In this document: positions 9,130-18,000 of the stretch, piece after piece
Numbering within the stretch: position 1 is the first letter of the stretch
Layout of the letters: every line of letters begins with the position of its first letter
Assembly: GCF_000332275.1 (NCBI RefSeq)
Contig: NZ_CM001776.1
Span: 4,214,008 to 4,278,007, forward strand
Length of the DNA stretch: 64,000 bases
Direction of reading: 5' to 3'
Source of the DNA: Synechococcus sp. PCC 7336
GTDB taxonomy: Bacteria > Cyanobacteriota > Cyanobacteriia > Thermostichales > PCC-7336
Position numbers and translations under genes: made by a program
Notes under the pieces: generated by a model
What the model was told of the DNA's origin: nothing
The model's database searches: none
The model's input: the letters and a program-made list of their open reading frames with translations, nothing else

Positions 9130-10959
9130 TCAGTTCTGCCCCCTGCTCAGACGGTTGAGAATGCGATTGGCCAGTTCTGCCGCCACGACTGGCTTGTTCA
9201 CATGGTCATCCGCGCCCACCGCAAACACCTTCCTGCGAATCTCTGCATCCGAACGCGCCGTGAGAAACAAAACGGGCAAGCGATTCCAATCGGGATCGCC
9301 GCGCAGCACTTGACACAACTCAATGCCACTGACATGAGGCATCGCTACATCCAACACCACTAAATCGGGCTTCACGGCCTCGAGCACCTGCCAAAACTGT
9401 CGGGGATCGTCAAGCAGCGAGAGCTTGAATCCCCAAGGTTCGAGCAACGTCGTTAACCTCTGCAATAACTGAGGATCGTCATCCACAACCATGACCTTTG
9501 CCCCAGCATGGCTGCGAGAAAGGGCTTGAGTCAGTACCTCGAACGCCTGTTCGGGTGTAACGGGAGTTTTGAGGAAAGTGCTCGCTCCCAAACGAGTGGC
9601 CTCAATGCGATCGCTGAGGCGATCGCTTTCCCCGATCGCGATAACCGGTACTGGCGGGGTTTGCTGGGCCAATGCTGCAATCGAGTCAGCTGCTTCTGCC
9701 TCAGCATCTCGTAACAGCGATAGATCGATGAATGCCGCTGAAGGGATTTCCTGCGCGATCGCCTGTCTGATTTCTGCCGAGGTCGAAGCGATCGCAGTTC
9801 GGAGGCCGACCGCCGCAGCCTGTTCGGCCAGTTGCTGCGCCATCCCTGCGTTGCAGCCAGCAATTAACACTAAAGGAGATTGGCCTCGCTCTAGCCAAGC
9901 CGCGCGCTCGGAGGGACTGACTTCAATCTCGTAACGCAGAGCGGTCGCAAGCGCATCGAGCAGAGTCACTTGCACGGTGTCCGGCGAATCGATACCGAGC
10001 AAAATGGATTCTAATTCCCGTGCCAATCGCGATCCCTCAGCCAAGCCAAACGTTCCCAAAGTTCCCGCTAAAGTGTGAGCCTCTCTAGCCGCGCGCTGCT
10101 GGAATTCGCGATCGAGTCCATGCCGCTTCAGCCGACTGCAGGCTTCAGACAAAACATTCAAACGTTCGGCAAACCTGCTCTGGTATTGCTCCCAAACCTC
10201 TGCCCGAGCAGCTAAATATTCCGCCTTCCGAGCGGTTTGAGGCTTGGGCGTTCCCAATGCATCCGCCTGAGGATTTACGGTAGGAGCGGGCAACTTCAAG
10301 CGATACCCTCGACCTCGAACCGTTGCGATCGTGTCGTAGGGAGCGCCGACTGCTTGGAGTCTCTGGCGCAAGTCTTTAATGTGGCTTCTGACAGTGTCTT
10401 TGCCGGGATATTCTCCAGCGGGCCACAGACTGTCCATAATCTTGTTAAAGCTGAGCACTCGCTGGCGATTGCGTAGGAACAGCTCTAGGAGAGCGTATTC
10501 CTTGGGCGTCAGCGTTATAGGCTGTCCGCCATAAGTCACTACTGCCTGGCTCGGATCTAAACTGAGTTGGCCCCATTGCAAAATTGGGGATGACTCCGGC
10601 CTTCCCCTTCGCAAGAGGGCGCGAATTCGAGCCGCGAGCTCGTCGATGTCGAATGGTTTGGTTACAAAGTCATCGGCTCCCGCATCGAGTCCTTCGATCT
10701 TGTTGATGCTGGTGTCGCGAGCACTCAGCAAGAGAACGGGCAGGCTGTAACCGCGAGAACGAAGCTCCTGGCAAAATCGAATGCCATCTTGTCCTGGGAG
10801 CAGGACATCTAGCACAACAAGGTCGTAGCTAAATACCGAGAGATACTCCCATGCAGTTTTAGCATCGGCAACAGCATCGATGGCATAGTGCTCTCCGGCA
10901 AGGCACTCGCTCAACGCCTTCCGCAACAGTTCGTCATCTTCTACGAGTAGAATTCGCAT
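9130..10959 (-). CDS. multidomain response regulator: REC-OmpR DNA-binding-HPt-REC-REC
   Basis: 609 residues. A canonical receiver (1-115; Asp in VVLDVLLPGQDG, Lys in VTKPFD) is followed by an OmpR/PhoB winged helix (about 125-225, ending in VRGRGYRLKL), a histidine phosphotransfer domain (about 250-345, His in AREAHTLAGTLG), a poorly conserved second receiver (about 370-485) and a canonical third receiver (about 490-605; Asp in VVLDVAMPHVSG, Lys in VNKPV). It is therefore a DNA-binding regulator carrying its own phosphorelay parts. Family knowledge places such proteins downstream of hybrid kinases. It lies 44 bases beyond cheB on the same strand and may be the first gene of the cheB-cheR unit. 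Target genes cannot be read from the sequence. Confidence 0.88.
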   Translation of the reverse strand: MRILLVEDDELLRKALSECLAGEHYAIDAVADAKTAWEYLSVFSYDLVVLDVLLPGQDGIRFCQELRSRGYSLPVLLLSARDTSINKIEGLDAGADDFVTKPFDIDELAARIRALLRRGRPESSPILQWGQLSLDPSQAVVTYGGQPITLTPKEYALLELFLRNRQRVLSFNKIMDSLWPAGEYPGKDTVRSHIKDLRQRLQAVGAPYDTIATVRGRGYRLKLPAPTVNPQADALGTPKPQTARKAEYLAARAEVWEQYQSRFAERLNVLSEACSRLKRHGLDREFQQRAAREAHTLAGTLGTFGLAEGSRLARELESILLGIDSPDTVQVTLLDALATALRYEIEVSPSERAAWLERGQSPLVLIAGCNAGMAQQLAEQAAAVGLRTAIASTSAEIRQAIAQEIPSAAFIDLSLLRDAEAEAADSIAALAQQTPPVPVIAIGESDRLSDRIEATRLGASTFLKTPVTPEQAFEVLTQALSRSHAGAKVMVVDDDPQLLQRLTTLLEPWGFKLSLLDDPRQFWQVLEAVKPDLVVLDVAMPHVSGIELCQVLRGDPDWNRLPVLFLTARSDAEIRRKVFAVGADDHVNKPVVAAELANRILNRLSRGQN

Positions 10960-11235
10960 GCGATCGCTGTCTGGAATGTCGTCGCAAGTCCTGACACAGG
11001 TTGCATCTCAGTTTGGCGATAAGTGTGATGTACTCGGGCTTTGTGCTTGAATTCTGAGAGATCGCAAACTCCTGTAACAGTTGCCAAGCGCAGTAACCCT
11101 AGCATGATAGACTTTGAAACAAATTTTGGGGGTTTCTGCTCGGCCTACTCGGACTTCAGGAAGTGCCTCTAGGTCAGTGGCGGCAACCTTATTAATAAGC
11201 ATCAGATCGAATAAACCGTTGGGAGATCCCGAAAC
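10960..11235. promoter_or_regulatory. divergent promoter region between regulator gene and apcF
   Basis: 276 bases separate the minus-strand regulator from plus-strand apcF, so both promoters should be here. A GGGAG ribosome-binding sequence lies at about 11220-11224, twelve bases before the apcF ATG. I could not settle on a -10/-35 pair. Confidence 0.45.
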
Positions 11236-11739
11236 ATGCGCGATGCTGTCGCAACCATTATTCAAAACTACGACCGCGTAGGCCGCTATCTCGACCCGAA
11301 TGCGATCGCCGGTCTCAAGTCCTATTTCGACTCGGGCGCGGTACGAATTCAGGCCGTTCGGGCGATCAATCTCAATGCTGCCGATATCGTCAAATCTGCA
11401 GCCGCACAACTCTTTACCGACGTTCCCGACCTGCTGCGTCCCGGCGGCAATGCCTACACCACTCGCCGCTACGCTGCCTGCCTGCGGGATATGGACTACT
11501 TTTTGCGCTACGCCAGCTATGCCTTAGTGGCTGGCAGTTTCGACGTGCTCGACGAGCGGGTCTTGGCGGGTTTGCGAGAAACCTACAACTCTTTAGGTGT
11601 CCCCCCCGGTCCGATCGTTCAGAGCATCGAACGGATGAAAGACGAAGTCTTGAACCTGCTGGAGGATGGTGCTGACTCCAGCCTGGTGACCGCGCCGTTC
11701 GAGTATATGGCTGCCCAACTCAGCGAAACCAATATCTAA
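11236..11739 (+). CDS. apcF: allophycocyanin beta-18 core subunit
   Basis: A 167-residue phycobiliprotein beta-type subunit. The N terminus MRDAVATIIQNYDRVGRYLD, the RPGGNAYTTRRYAACLRDMDYFLRY segment with the bilin-binding Cys (in YAACLRD), and the VAGSFDVLDERVLAGLRETYNSLGVPPGP segment match ApcF rather than ApcB, which has a different C terminus. ApcF replaces one beta subunit in the basal phycobilisome core cylinders and, with ApcE, forms a terminal emitter region passing energy to the photosystems. Length is slightly above that of ApcB, as expected. It starts 24 bases before tlyA, an arrangement with no obvious functional logic. Confidence 0.93.
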   Translation: MRDAVATIIQNYDRVGRYLDPNAIAGLKSYFDSGAVRIQAVRAINLNAADIVKSAAAQLFTDVPDLLRPGGNAYTTRRYAACLRDMDYFLRYASYALVAGSFDVLDERVLAGLRETYNSLGVPPGPIVQSIERMKDEVLNLLEDGADSSLVTAPFEYMAAQLSETNI

Positions 11740-11762
11740 CTCGCCTTCACCGCTCTCTCTAG

Positions 11763-12599
11763 ATGCCCCGTCAGCGCCTCGATGTTTGGTTGGTCGATCG
11801 CGGTTACTTTGAATCGCGCCAACAGGCTCAGAGGGCAGTTTTGGCGGGGGAAGTTTTTGTTGACGATAGGACGATCGACAAGCCCGGTACGGCGATCGCC
11901 GACGATGCTGTCGTGCGGGTCAAAGCCAAGCCCAAATATGTCTCTCGTGGAGGAGACAAGCTGGCGGGGGCATTGCAGACTTTCGATCTGGATATCCGCG
12001 ATCGCATTTGTCTGGATGGGGGGATTTCCACAGGCGGTTTTACCGACTGCCTCTTGAAGCACGGCGCTCGCGAGGTCTATGGCATAGACGTGGGCTACGG
12101 TCAGGTGGCCTGGTCGCTGCAGACGGACGATCGCGTTCATCTTCGAGAACGCACGAATTTGCGCCATCTCAAGCCGGAGGAGCTCTATCCTGCCGATCTG
12201 CCTCCCGAGTGCTGGCCCACGCTGGCGGTGGTGGATGTGTCGTTTATTTCGCTGACGAAGGTTCTGCCCGCGCTGTGGAACCTGTTGCGATCGCCGAAGG
12301 AGGCTCTATTGCTGGTCAAGCCCCAATTTGAAGCGGGACGCGATCGCGTGGGGAAAAAAGGGGTGGTGCGCAATCCGCAGGTACAGGCGGAGGCGATCGC
12401 CTCTGTTTTAGCAGCGGCCCGAGCACTCGGCTGGCACTATTGGGGCGTCACTTGGTCGTCAGCCCCCGGCCCTGCTGGCAATCTGGAGTTTCTATTGTGG
12501 CTGCAGGACCGCAGCGGTCCTGACGAGCCTGCGCTCTCGCACTTGCAAGCATTGGCTCGGGAGGCTCGGCTGGCATTGGCAGATACGGCGCGACGGTAG
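11763..12599 (+). CDS. tlyA: TlyA-family rRNA 2'-O-methyltransferase
   Basis: A 278-residue protein with an N-terminal S4 RNA-binding domain (RLDVWLVDRGYFESRQQAQRA) and an FtsJ-like Rossmann methyltransferase. The methyl donor loop reads LDGGISTGGFTDCLL, where most homologues have DIGASTGGFT, followed by DVSFISLTKVLP and VKPQFEAGR. The family adds 2'-O-methyl groups to cytidines of 16S and 23S rRNA and was first described as a hemolysin, a label that should not be carried over. It begins 24 bases after apcF and may be co-transcribed. Confidence 0.88.
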   Translation: MPRQRLDVWLVDRGYFESRQQAQRAVLAGEVFVDDRTIDKPGTAIADDAVVRVKAKPKYVSRGGDKLAGALQTFDLDIRDRICLDGGISTGGFTDCLLKHGAREVYGIDVGYGQVAWSLQTDDRVHLRERTNLRHLKPEELYPADLPPECWPTLAVVDVSFISLTKVLPALWNLLRSPKEALLLVKPQFEAGRDRVGKKGVVRNPQVQAEAIASVLAAARALGWHYWGVTWSSAPGPAGNLEFLLWLQDRSGPDEPALSHLQALAREARLALADTARR

Positions 12600-12819
12600 G
12601 TCGATCTGGCGGCCACAGCACTAATTTGGAGCGCTGGCGATCGCCAGAAAAATAGAATTGTCTCAAAACCTTAATCCCAGACACAATTGAGACTCAGCCC
12701 TTGGCAAACATGCTAGAGTAGACGCGCCTTAGTTTATTGCGGTTCGCTGGCGTGCGTCTGTAGACTTCGCCCTACTGTAGTAGTTCCGAGGCAATTTCAC
12801 TACTGGAGAGCTCAATCAA

Positions 12820-13119
12820 ATGTCCATTTATGTTGGCAATCTGTCCTACAGAGCCACTAAGGAAGATATTACAGAAGTCTTTAGCGAGTACGGAACTGTA
12901 AAGAACGTCACTCTGCCTATGGACCGCGAAACCGGACGCCCGAGAGGATTTGCATTCGTCGAATTATCTGCAGACGAGGAAGAAGCAAAGGCGATTGAAG
13001 AATTAGATGGTGCCGAGTGGCTGGGCCGCGAAATGCGCGTGAACAAAGCTAGACCTCGCGAAAACAGCCGTCCCCGTTCCGATAGCGCCCGTTCCGGTTC
13101 CTTTCAGCCCCGATACTAA
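12820..13119 (+). CDS. RRM-domain RNA-binding protein (cyanobacterial Rbp)
   Basis: A 99-residue protein with one RNA recognition motif: RNP2 is IYVGNL at residues 3-8 and RNP1 is RGFAFVEL near residue 43. The C terminus is a short basic Arg/Ser tail rather than the long glycine-rich tail of cold-induced Rbp proteins. The family binds single-stranded RNA and many members respond to temperature or help localise mRNAs at membranes. About 220 bases of non-coding sequence precede it, which could hold a long 5' leader as in other rbp genes. A small hairpin (CGCTAA, loop, TTAGCG, near 13130-13146) follows the stop. Confidence 0.9.
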   Translation: MSIYVGNLSYRATKEDITEVFSEYGTVKNVTLPMDRETGRPRGFAFVELSADEEEAKAIEELDGAEWLGREMRVNKARPRENSRPRSDSARSGSFQPRY

Positions 13120-13322
13120 ATTACAGCCCCGCTAAGTTTTTTAGCGCGAGAGAAATGGTGGCCGAAGTCGTCCCCGCCACTCGGCAGGGGAAAATATGGC
13201 CGCCATTTCTGCTGTTTGTCTCGCTTCTGCCACCGGAAAATAAACTTGAATCGGACCATCAACGGGGTTTCACATTCGACCGAAATACGGGTTCAAACGC
13301 ACTAACGTCTCGAGGTTTGATT

Positions 13323-13469
13323 ATGGCTAAACGCCGCAACTTGAAGAAAGAAAAAGCGCAGCGCAATCGCGAATATGCCCGCAAGCTCCGCCAGTTATCC
13401 CGCAGCCGGTCTTCTCGGCGAGGATCGGGTAACAGCACGGGCGGGCGGCGCGACTCGGATGAAGAATAA
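13323..13469 (+). CDS. small very basic protein, 48 aa
   Basis: Starts at the ATG of MAKRRNLKKEKAQRNREYARK; the longer frame upstream is untranslated-looking. About a third of the residues are Arg or Lys, followed by a Ser/Gly-rich stretch and an acidic DSDEE tail. Such short basic proteins are conserved in cyanobacteria without a known role and plausibly bind nucleic acid or ribosomes; the position after an RNA-binding protein gene fits that. A strong terminator lies 27 bases after the stop, which supports this being the last gene of a transcript. Confidence 0.72.
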   Translation: MAKRRNLKKEKAQRNREYARKLRQLSRSRSSRRGSGNSTGGRRDSDEE

Positions 13470-13496
13470 GCTTTGTGCCAGTTTTAACTGATATAG

Positions 13497-13542
13497 AAAA
13501 GCCCAAGCCTGCGGATGTTTGCTGCCAGGGCTTGGGCTTTTC
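13497..13542 (+). terminator. Rho-independent terminator
   Basis: A perfect stem AAAAGCCCAAGCC / GGCTTGGGCTTTT with a 20-base loop, ending in a T-run. It sits just after the small basic protein gene and, because of its A-run on the other side, could also end transcripts arriving on the minus strand from the Uma2/DM13 region. Confidence 0.88.
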
Positions 13543-13579
13543 TGTGGGTGCAATTGAAGCTTGGGTCAGTTTCTGAGGG

Positions 13580-13850
13580 TTACGAACCAAAGGTCGCGTA
13601 GCCGAAGGTCACGTTAAAGCGGCGGCACCAAATCACGGCAGACTCAAACGCCTCGATATCGACATCTTCTGGCACCCGATAGCGCTGCGTACCGCTGACT
13701 CGCTCTAGGCGACCGAGATTGACGACGTAGTCGCTAGCGTTATAGCTGCGGGGAATGTCTCGTGCGTGCAGCAGTACGAACAGATCGGGACCGCGATCGG
13801 TGCGGAAGTTTTCATCCAGTTCTACATCTCCTGGGATGAGAGGCTTATGA
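13580..13850 (-). pseudogene. DM13-domain gene remnant (3' part only)
   Basis: Read on the minus strand, the sequence encodes about 85 residues of a DM13 domain: ELDENFRTDRGPDLFVLLHA, then YVVNLGRLERVSGTQRYRVP, then FESAVIWCRRFNVTFGYATF, ending at a TAA. DM13 domains are predicted redox or electron-transfer modules, often in secreted proteins. In this frame there is a stop six codons before the recognisable domain and no ATG, GTG or TTG in between, so the signal peptide and start are missing. It abuts the 3' end of the Uma2 gene. I read it as a gene truncated at its 5' end. Confidence 0.7.
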
Positions 13851-14483
13851 GAGAGTCTCTAACTGTCTGCGCAAATGACGGCTTGCGGCACTGGTGTTAG
13901 AGTTATACGCCGCCTGCAAAGACTCAGAAACAATCTGAGGAATATTGCGGATCGCAAAATAGCGGCTATCTGTACGAGCAACATAGCGATCGCCTTCCAA
14001 GCGATAAACCACTAACTCGTCCTCTTTTAACAACCACACCTCGGGAACCCGATAGATGAGATAGTCATTCACATCCGTATAGCTGGTGACATCCACCTCA
14101 ATTGCTAAATCCGGTGGCGGATCTATCCTCCAATCCATTCGATCCTTTCCGGCTACTGCTTGCCAATGCTCGATATACAGACAGTAGTCCGGTTCTATGC
14201 CGCTCTCCTGTGGCAAAGCCATCGTAATGGGTGTAAATGCCTCGCAATCGCGTTCCAAACTATCCAGCACAGCCATCGCGATCGCTGCAAGCATATGGAC
14301 CTTGCGCCCGTGGTCGGGTAGGGGAACCATTAACAGAATTTCTCCCGCTCGGTACTTGAGGCGAGGAAGCGCGCGATCGCCTCGCTGTTGAGTCAACTGT
14401 TGATAGTCATCCCAGGTTCCTGGAAGGCGCACTACTGCACCTGGCGGTAATTGAAGTCGATCTGGCGTAACAACTGCAAACAT
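13845..14483 (-). CDS. Uma2-family (DUF820) restriction-endonuclease-like protein
   Basis: A 212-residue protein of the Uma2 family, greatly expanded in cyanobacteria and having a PD-(D/E)xK nuclease fold. Visible family marks are KYRAGEILLMVPLPDHGRKVH near the N terminus, the GIEPDYCLYI strand, PPDLAIEVDVTSYT, and EVWLLKEDELVVYRL with the active-site-like strand. Their biological job is not established; many are linked to mobile DNA. The coding end overlaps the start of the DM13 remnant region. A second Uma2 gene lies in the cassette array at 37831. Confidence 0.88.
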   Translation of the reverse strand: MFAVVTPDRLQLPPGAVVRLPGTWDDYQQLTQQRGDRALPRLKYRAGEILLMVPLPDHGRKVHMLAAIAMAVLDSLERDCEAFTPITMALPQESGIEPDYCLYIEHWQAVAGKDRMDWRIDPPPDLAIEVDVTSYTDVNDYLIYRVPEVWLLKEDELVVYRLEGDRYVARTDSRYFAIRNIPQIVSESLQAAYNSNTSAASRHLRRQLETLS

Positions 14484-14579
14484 CCTCTGCCCCAGTCCCG
14501 AAAATCGCAGGAAAGTGGAAAATCTTTCACCCAGTTAAAGATCGACGATCCCAGTGTAGTTGATACACTGGCTACACTT

Positions 14580-15050
14580 CTAAGCAGCAACCGGAATCGA
14601 TAGCGCTAGGATTTTCTCTAGATCGAGGACGAAAACACGCCCGCTGCCAGCGAACAGAACGTGACTGGCGATCGCGTGGGGAGATTGGCAAGCTTCGGCA
14701 GACGGGATCGATTCTTCGGCAGGCGGAAGAGGTTCTAAAGCCTCGGTTGCAATCGCGAGTAGATTCGGCAAACTATCGGCCAACAGGCCCCAAAGATTGA
14801 GATCGCCATCCCGCAAGACAATTAGGAATTGGCGATCGCTGCTGGGGGTAGCTTCGGACAAGCGCTCGTGCAGGTTGAGCCAGCGGATGGAATGGGAGCC
14901 AGAGGGCACGAACCCCGCTTCCCGAAAGCTGAGGATGACCTGTGGAGAAGCTTCTACCACCTTGACAATCGTCTCTGCCGCCAGCATGAGGGGAACATTG
15001 GCAATTGCAAAAGTGAGGTATTGAGTGGTAGGGGATTCAGTCGTGGCCAT
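14580..15050 (-). CDS. CheW-like adaptor, last gene of the phototaxis operon
   Basis: A 156-residue CheW-fold protein: YLTFAIANVPLMLAAETIVKVVEASP and the C-terminal VLFAGSGRVFVLDLEKIL fit strands of the adaptor. It is more divergent than the CheW at 23819 and lacks the usual GVxxxRGE motif, so it may be a specialised adaptor. It follows the CheA gene by 38 bases on the same strand. In chemosensory arrays CheW bridges CheA and receptors. Taken with the other four genes this gives an operon with two adaptors. Confidence 0.78.
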   Translation of the reverse strand: MATTESPTTQYLTFAIANVPLMLAAETIVKVVEASPQVILSFREAGFVPSGSHSIRWLNLHERLSEATPSSDRQFLIVLRDGDLNLWGLLADSLPNLLAIATEALEPLPPAEESIPSAEACQSPHAIASHVLFAGSGRVFVLDLEKILALSIPVAA

Positions 15051-15088
15051 ATGACAGTCCTTATCTCTGGAAATAAGCGGCTTGGAAA

Positions 15089-18000
15089 TTAAGGTGCCGC
15101 GATCGCGAGGGCGGGTTGTGCCAAATAGCGCGTGGCGGTTTCGAGGATGATCGGCTCCATATAGGGCTTAGTGAGATAGCCCGTGGCCCCTAAACTGAGG
15201 GCGGTTTGGCGGTGTTTGCCAGCCGTGCGGGAGGTCAGCATCACAACTGGAATCTCTTTGAGCTGGACATCCTGTTGGCGCTGGCGCAAGAAGTCAAAGC
15301 CGTTCATCTGGGGCATCTCGATATCGCAAAAGATCAGCCCAACTCGACCTTCGTATTGCTGGATTTGGTCGAGACCGTCGCGTCCGTTGCGGGCTTTGAG
15401 CACGTGGTAGCCAGCTTTTTCGAGGGTGAGGGATAGCGACATGCGTTGAGTGATGGAGTCATCCACAACCAATACGGTTGCTCTGCGATCGCCCCCAGTC
15501 GGAGTTGTTGAAGCCGCCGCCTTTTCGTTGGAGGAGGGCAGAGCGGTCGCTCCCGAGCGCTGGGGAATGGCAATCGTCCGCGCGCGAGACGCTTCGCGAT
15601 CGATCTGCTGCGCCAGGGTTTCGCCATCGATCGCCAGGGCGAGGCGACCGTCAGCCAGAACCGTACCGCCGCAGACATAGTTCGGGGGAGACAGAGCGCT
15701 GCCGAGGGGGCGAACGATCGATTCCTGTTCGGCTAGGGCGCGATCGACGGCTAAGCCGATCTGGCGATCTCGCGATCGCACCAGCAATATTGTCGATGTC
15801 AGGTTTGTCTCCAGGGTTAGGAAGCTGTTGGGAGGTGGCTCGTTGGGGTCGGGCACGGTGGAGTGATAGTCCAGAATTTCGGCGAGGGGATAGACCGGGA
15901 TGAGGCAAGTTTCGTCTCCTTTGCCCCAGCGCAGGACTGGCTTGCCACCCTGTTGCTTGAGCTGGTCGGGCTGCGGCCTGACAATATGCTCAATTGCCTC
16001 CGCCAGTAAGGCGTAGGATTTGTGTCCCACTTGGCACAGCAGCAGTTTTTCAATCGTTTGCTTGAGGGGAATTTGGATGGTGAAGGTGGTGCCTCGGCCC
16101 AGTTCGGTTTCGACGGCGATACTCCCCTGTAAAGCTTGCAGTCGCGATCGCACCACATCGAGACCGACGCCGCGACCGGAAATATCGCTGACGGATTCGG
16201 CGGTGGAAAAGCCCGGTTGGAAGAGCAACTCAATCGCGCGATCCCGATCGAGTTGACTGGCTGCTTCCGCTGACAGGAGACCTCGCTCGACCGCCCGCTG
16301 ACAAATTCGTTGGGGATCGATGCCGCCTCCATCGTCCTGCAGTCGCACAATCAGATTGCTGCCGCGATGGTCGGCCTGAATCGCGATATGGCCCCGCTCG
16401 GGCTTACCCGCCTTCTGGCGCAGCTCGACGGGTTCGATGCCGTGGTCGAAGGCGTTGCGAACTAGGTGCAAGAGGGGATCGTAAAGTTTCTCGACGACGG
16501 CTTTGTCGGCCAGCACGTGTCGGCCAATGGTCTCTAGTTCGACCGGCTTGCGGTGCCGAATACTGAGTTGTTTTAAGGTGCGGGGGAAGCGATCGAGTAG
16601 AGTACCCAGCGGCACCATGCGGGCATCCATCAAGGTGTTGCGGCTATTGGTGACCAGCCAGCGCTGCTTTTCGAGGGCGAGGTTAGAGTCTCGGGCAAAG
16701 AGTTCGATCGCGCCTGCGGACTCGCTTAAGTAAACCGAACTATCGGCTGTATCTAGGAGCAGGTGCTGAATTTCGGAATAGCGATCCATTTCGAGCGGAT
16801 CGAAGTCATCGCTGCGCTGCTCTGGGCTGCGATCGCGATGGGATTGGCGGACCGCAAGGGTGGCGATGCGATCGGAGATCTCGCGCAGCTTGCCGAGGCG
16901 GTTTTGGTGCCCCTCTAGTTTGAGAAAGAGCGTGCGCACGGCGTCGCGCAGTTGCTCGTTTTGCAGGACTTGGCGATTGTGCAGGGTGAGGATTTCAGCG
17001 ATGAAGTAATTGAGGCGATCGAGGTGCTCGACGTCCACCCGTACCGTTTCGGCAGAGGGAGAGGGGACTGGGGACGAGCCTTCTGCTGAGGTGGCTGGTT
17101 GGGGTGCAAAGCGAGATTTTTCGGGGTTGGTAAAGCCGAAGCCCGATAGCAGCGATGTGGATGAAATATTGAGGGCAGAATCGCTGTTGGAGGGATTGCT
17201 GCGGTCGGGATCGCGATTGGAGGATCGGGCAGATGGTGGGGTGATTAGCGAGGGGAGTTCGGCTAGGAATGCGCCTGCAGAGATGCGATCGTCCGCTTCG
17301 GCTGGCGATGTTGGCTTGGCACTTTCTTCCGGTTCCTGCGCTGCTGGTGTCGGCACTGGCAGATCGCTGCTGGGAGAATTGGGTGATTGCTGGGCAATGA
17401 GCGAGGCGAGTTTGGCCAGCAATGCTTCGATAGAGGGGAGATCGTCTGCTGCGGCTGGCGATGTCGGGCGATCGCCTTCAGATTCCTGCGCCTCTAGCGT
17501 CGAAACTGGCGAATCGTTTGGGGGAGTTGGGGCAGTAGTTGGGCGATCGCCATCGACTGCTCGATTGGCGGGTTCCTGGGAAAGAACTGCTGCAGAGGGG
17601 TCGGAACGATCGGCTTGGGTATCAGCTAACTGAGCTGGAGGGACGACGGGTTCGGATGGCTCCAATCCATTAGCAGTCTCTCGATCGGAACTGGAGGTTT
17701 CAATCTGGGCAGCGGGGGCGGTCAGTTCCTCATTACCCGACCTGACTGCTGATAGGGTGCGCGCGGCAAGTGCCGTGAGGTCGTCGAATGACAGTGTTTG
17801 AAAGTCTGGCAGATCGAGGGGGCGATCGAAGGCAACATCGATAGGCTCTGGCGGACTGGATTCGGGGGTTGCTGCGGGGGAAATCGGCTGCTCCTCGGGC
17901 TCTTCAAGAGCGCTTGCCTCCGCAATCTCGGGTGTAGATTTGACTTCGGGCAGCGAATGCTCTGGGTCTGCAGGTGCATCTACTTCCGCAGACGCGATCG

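Noticed and set aside
12600-12819. A small RNA or tRNA before the RRM gene
   Set aside because: No cloverleaf or conserved TTCRA loop could be built; only a HIP1-containing palindrome (CTGGCGATCGCCAG) is there.
17010-17633. A 207-codon plus-strand ORF inside the CheA gene
   Set aside because: It is the antisense of the long Pro/Ser/Glu linker, low complexity, with no domain.
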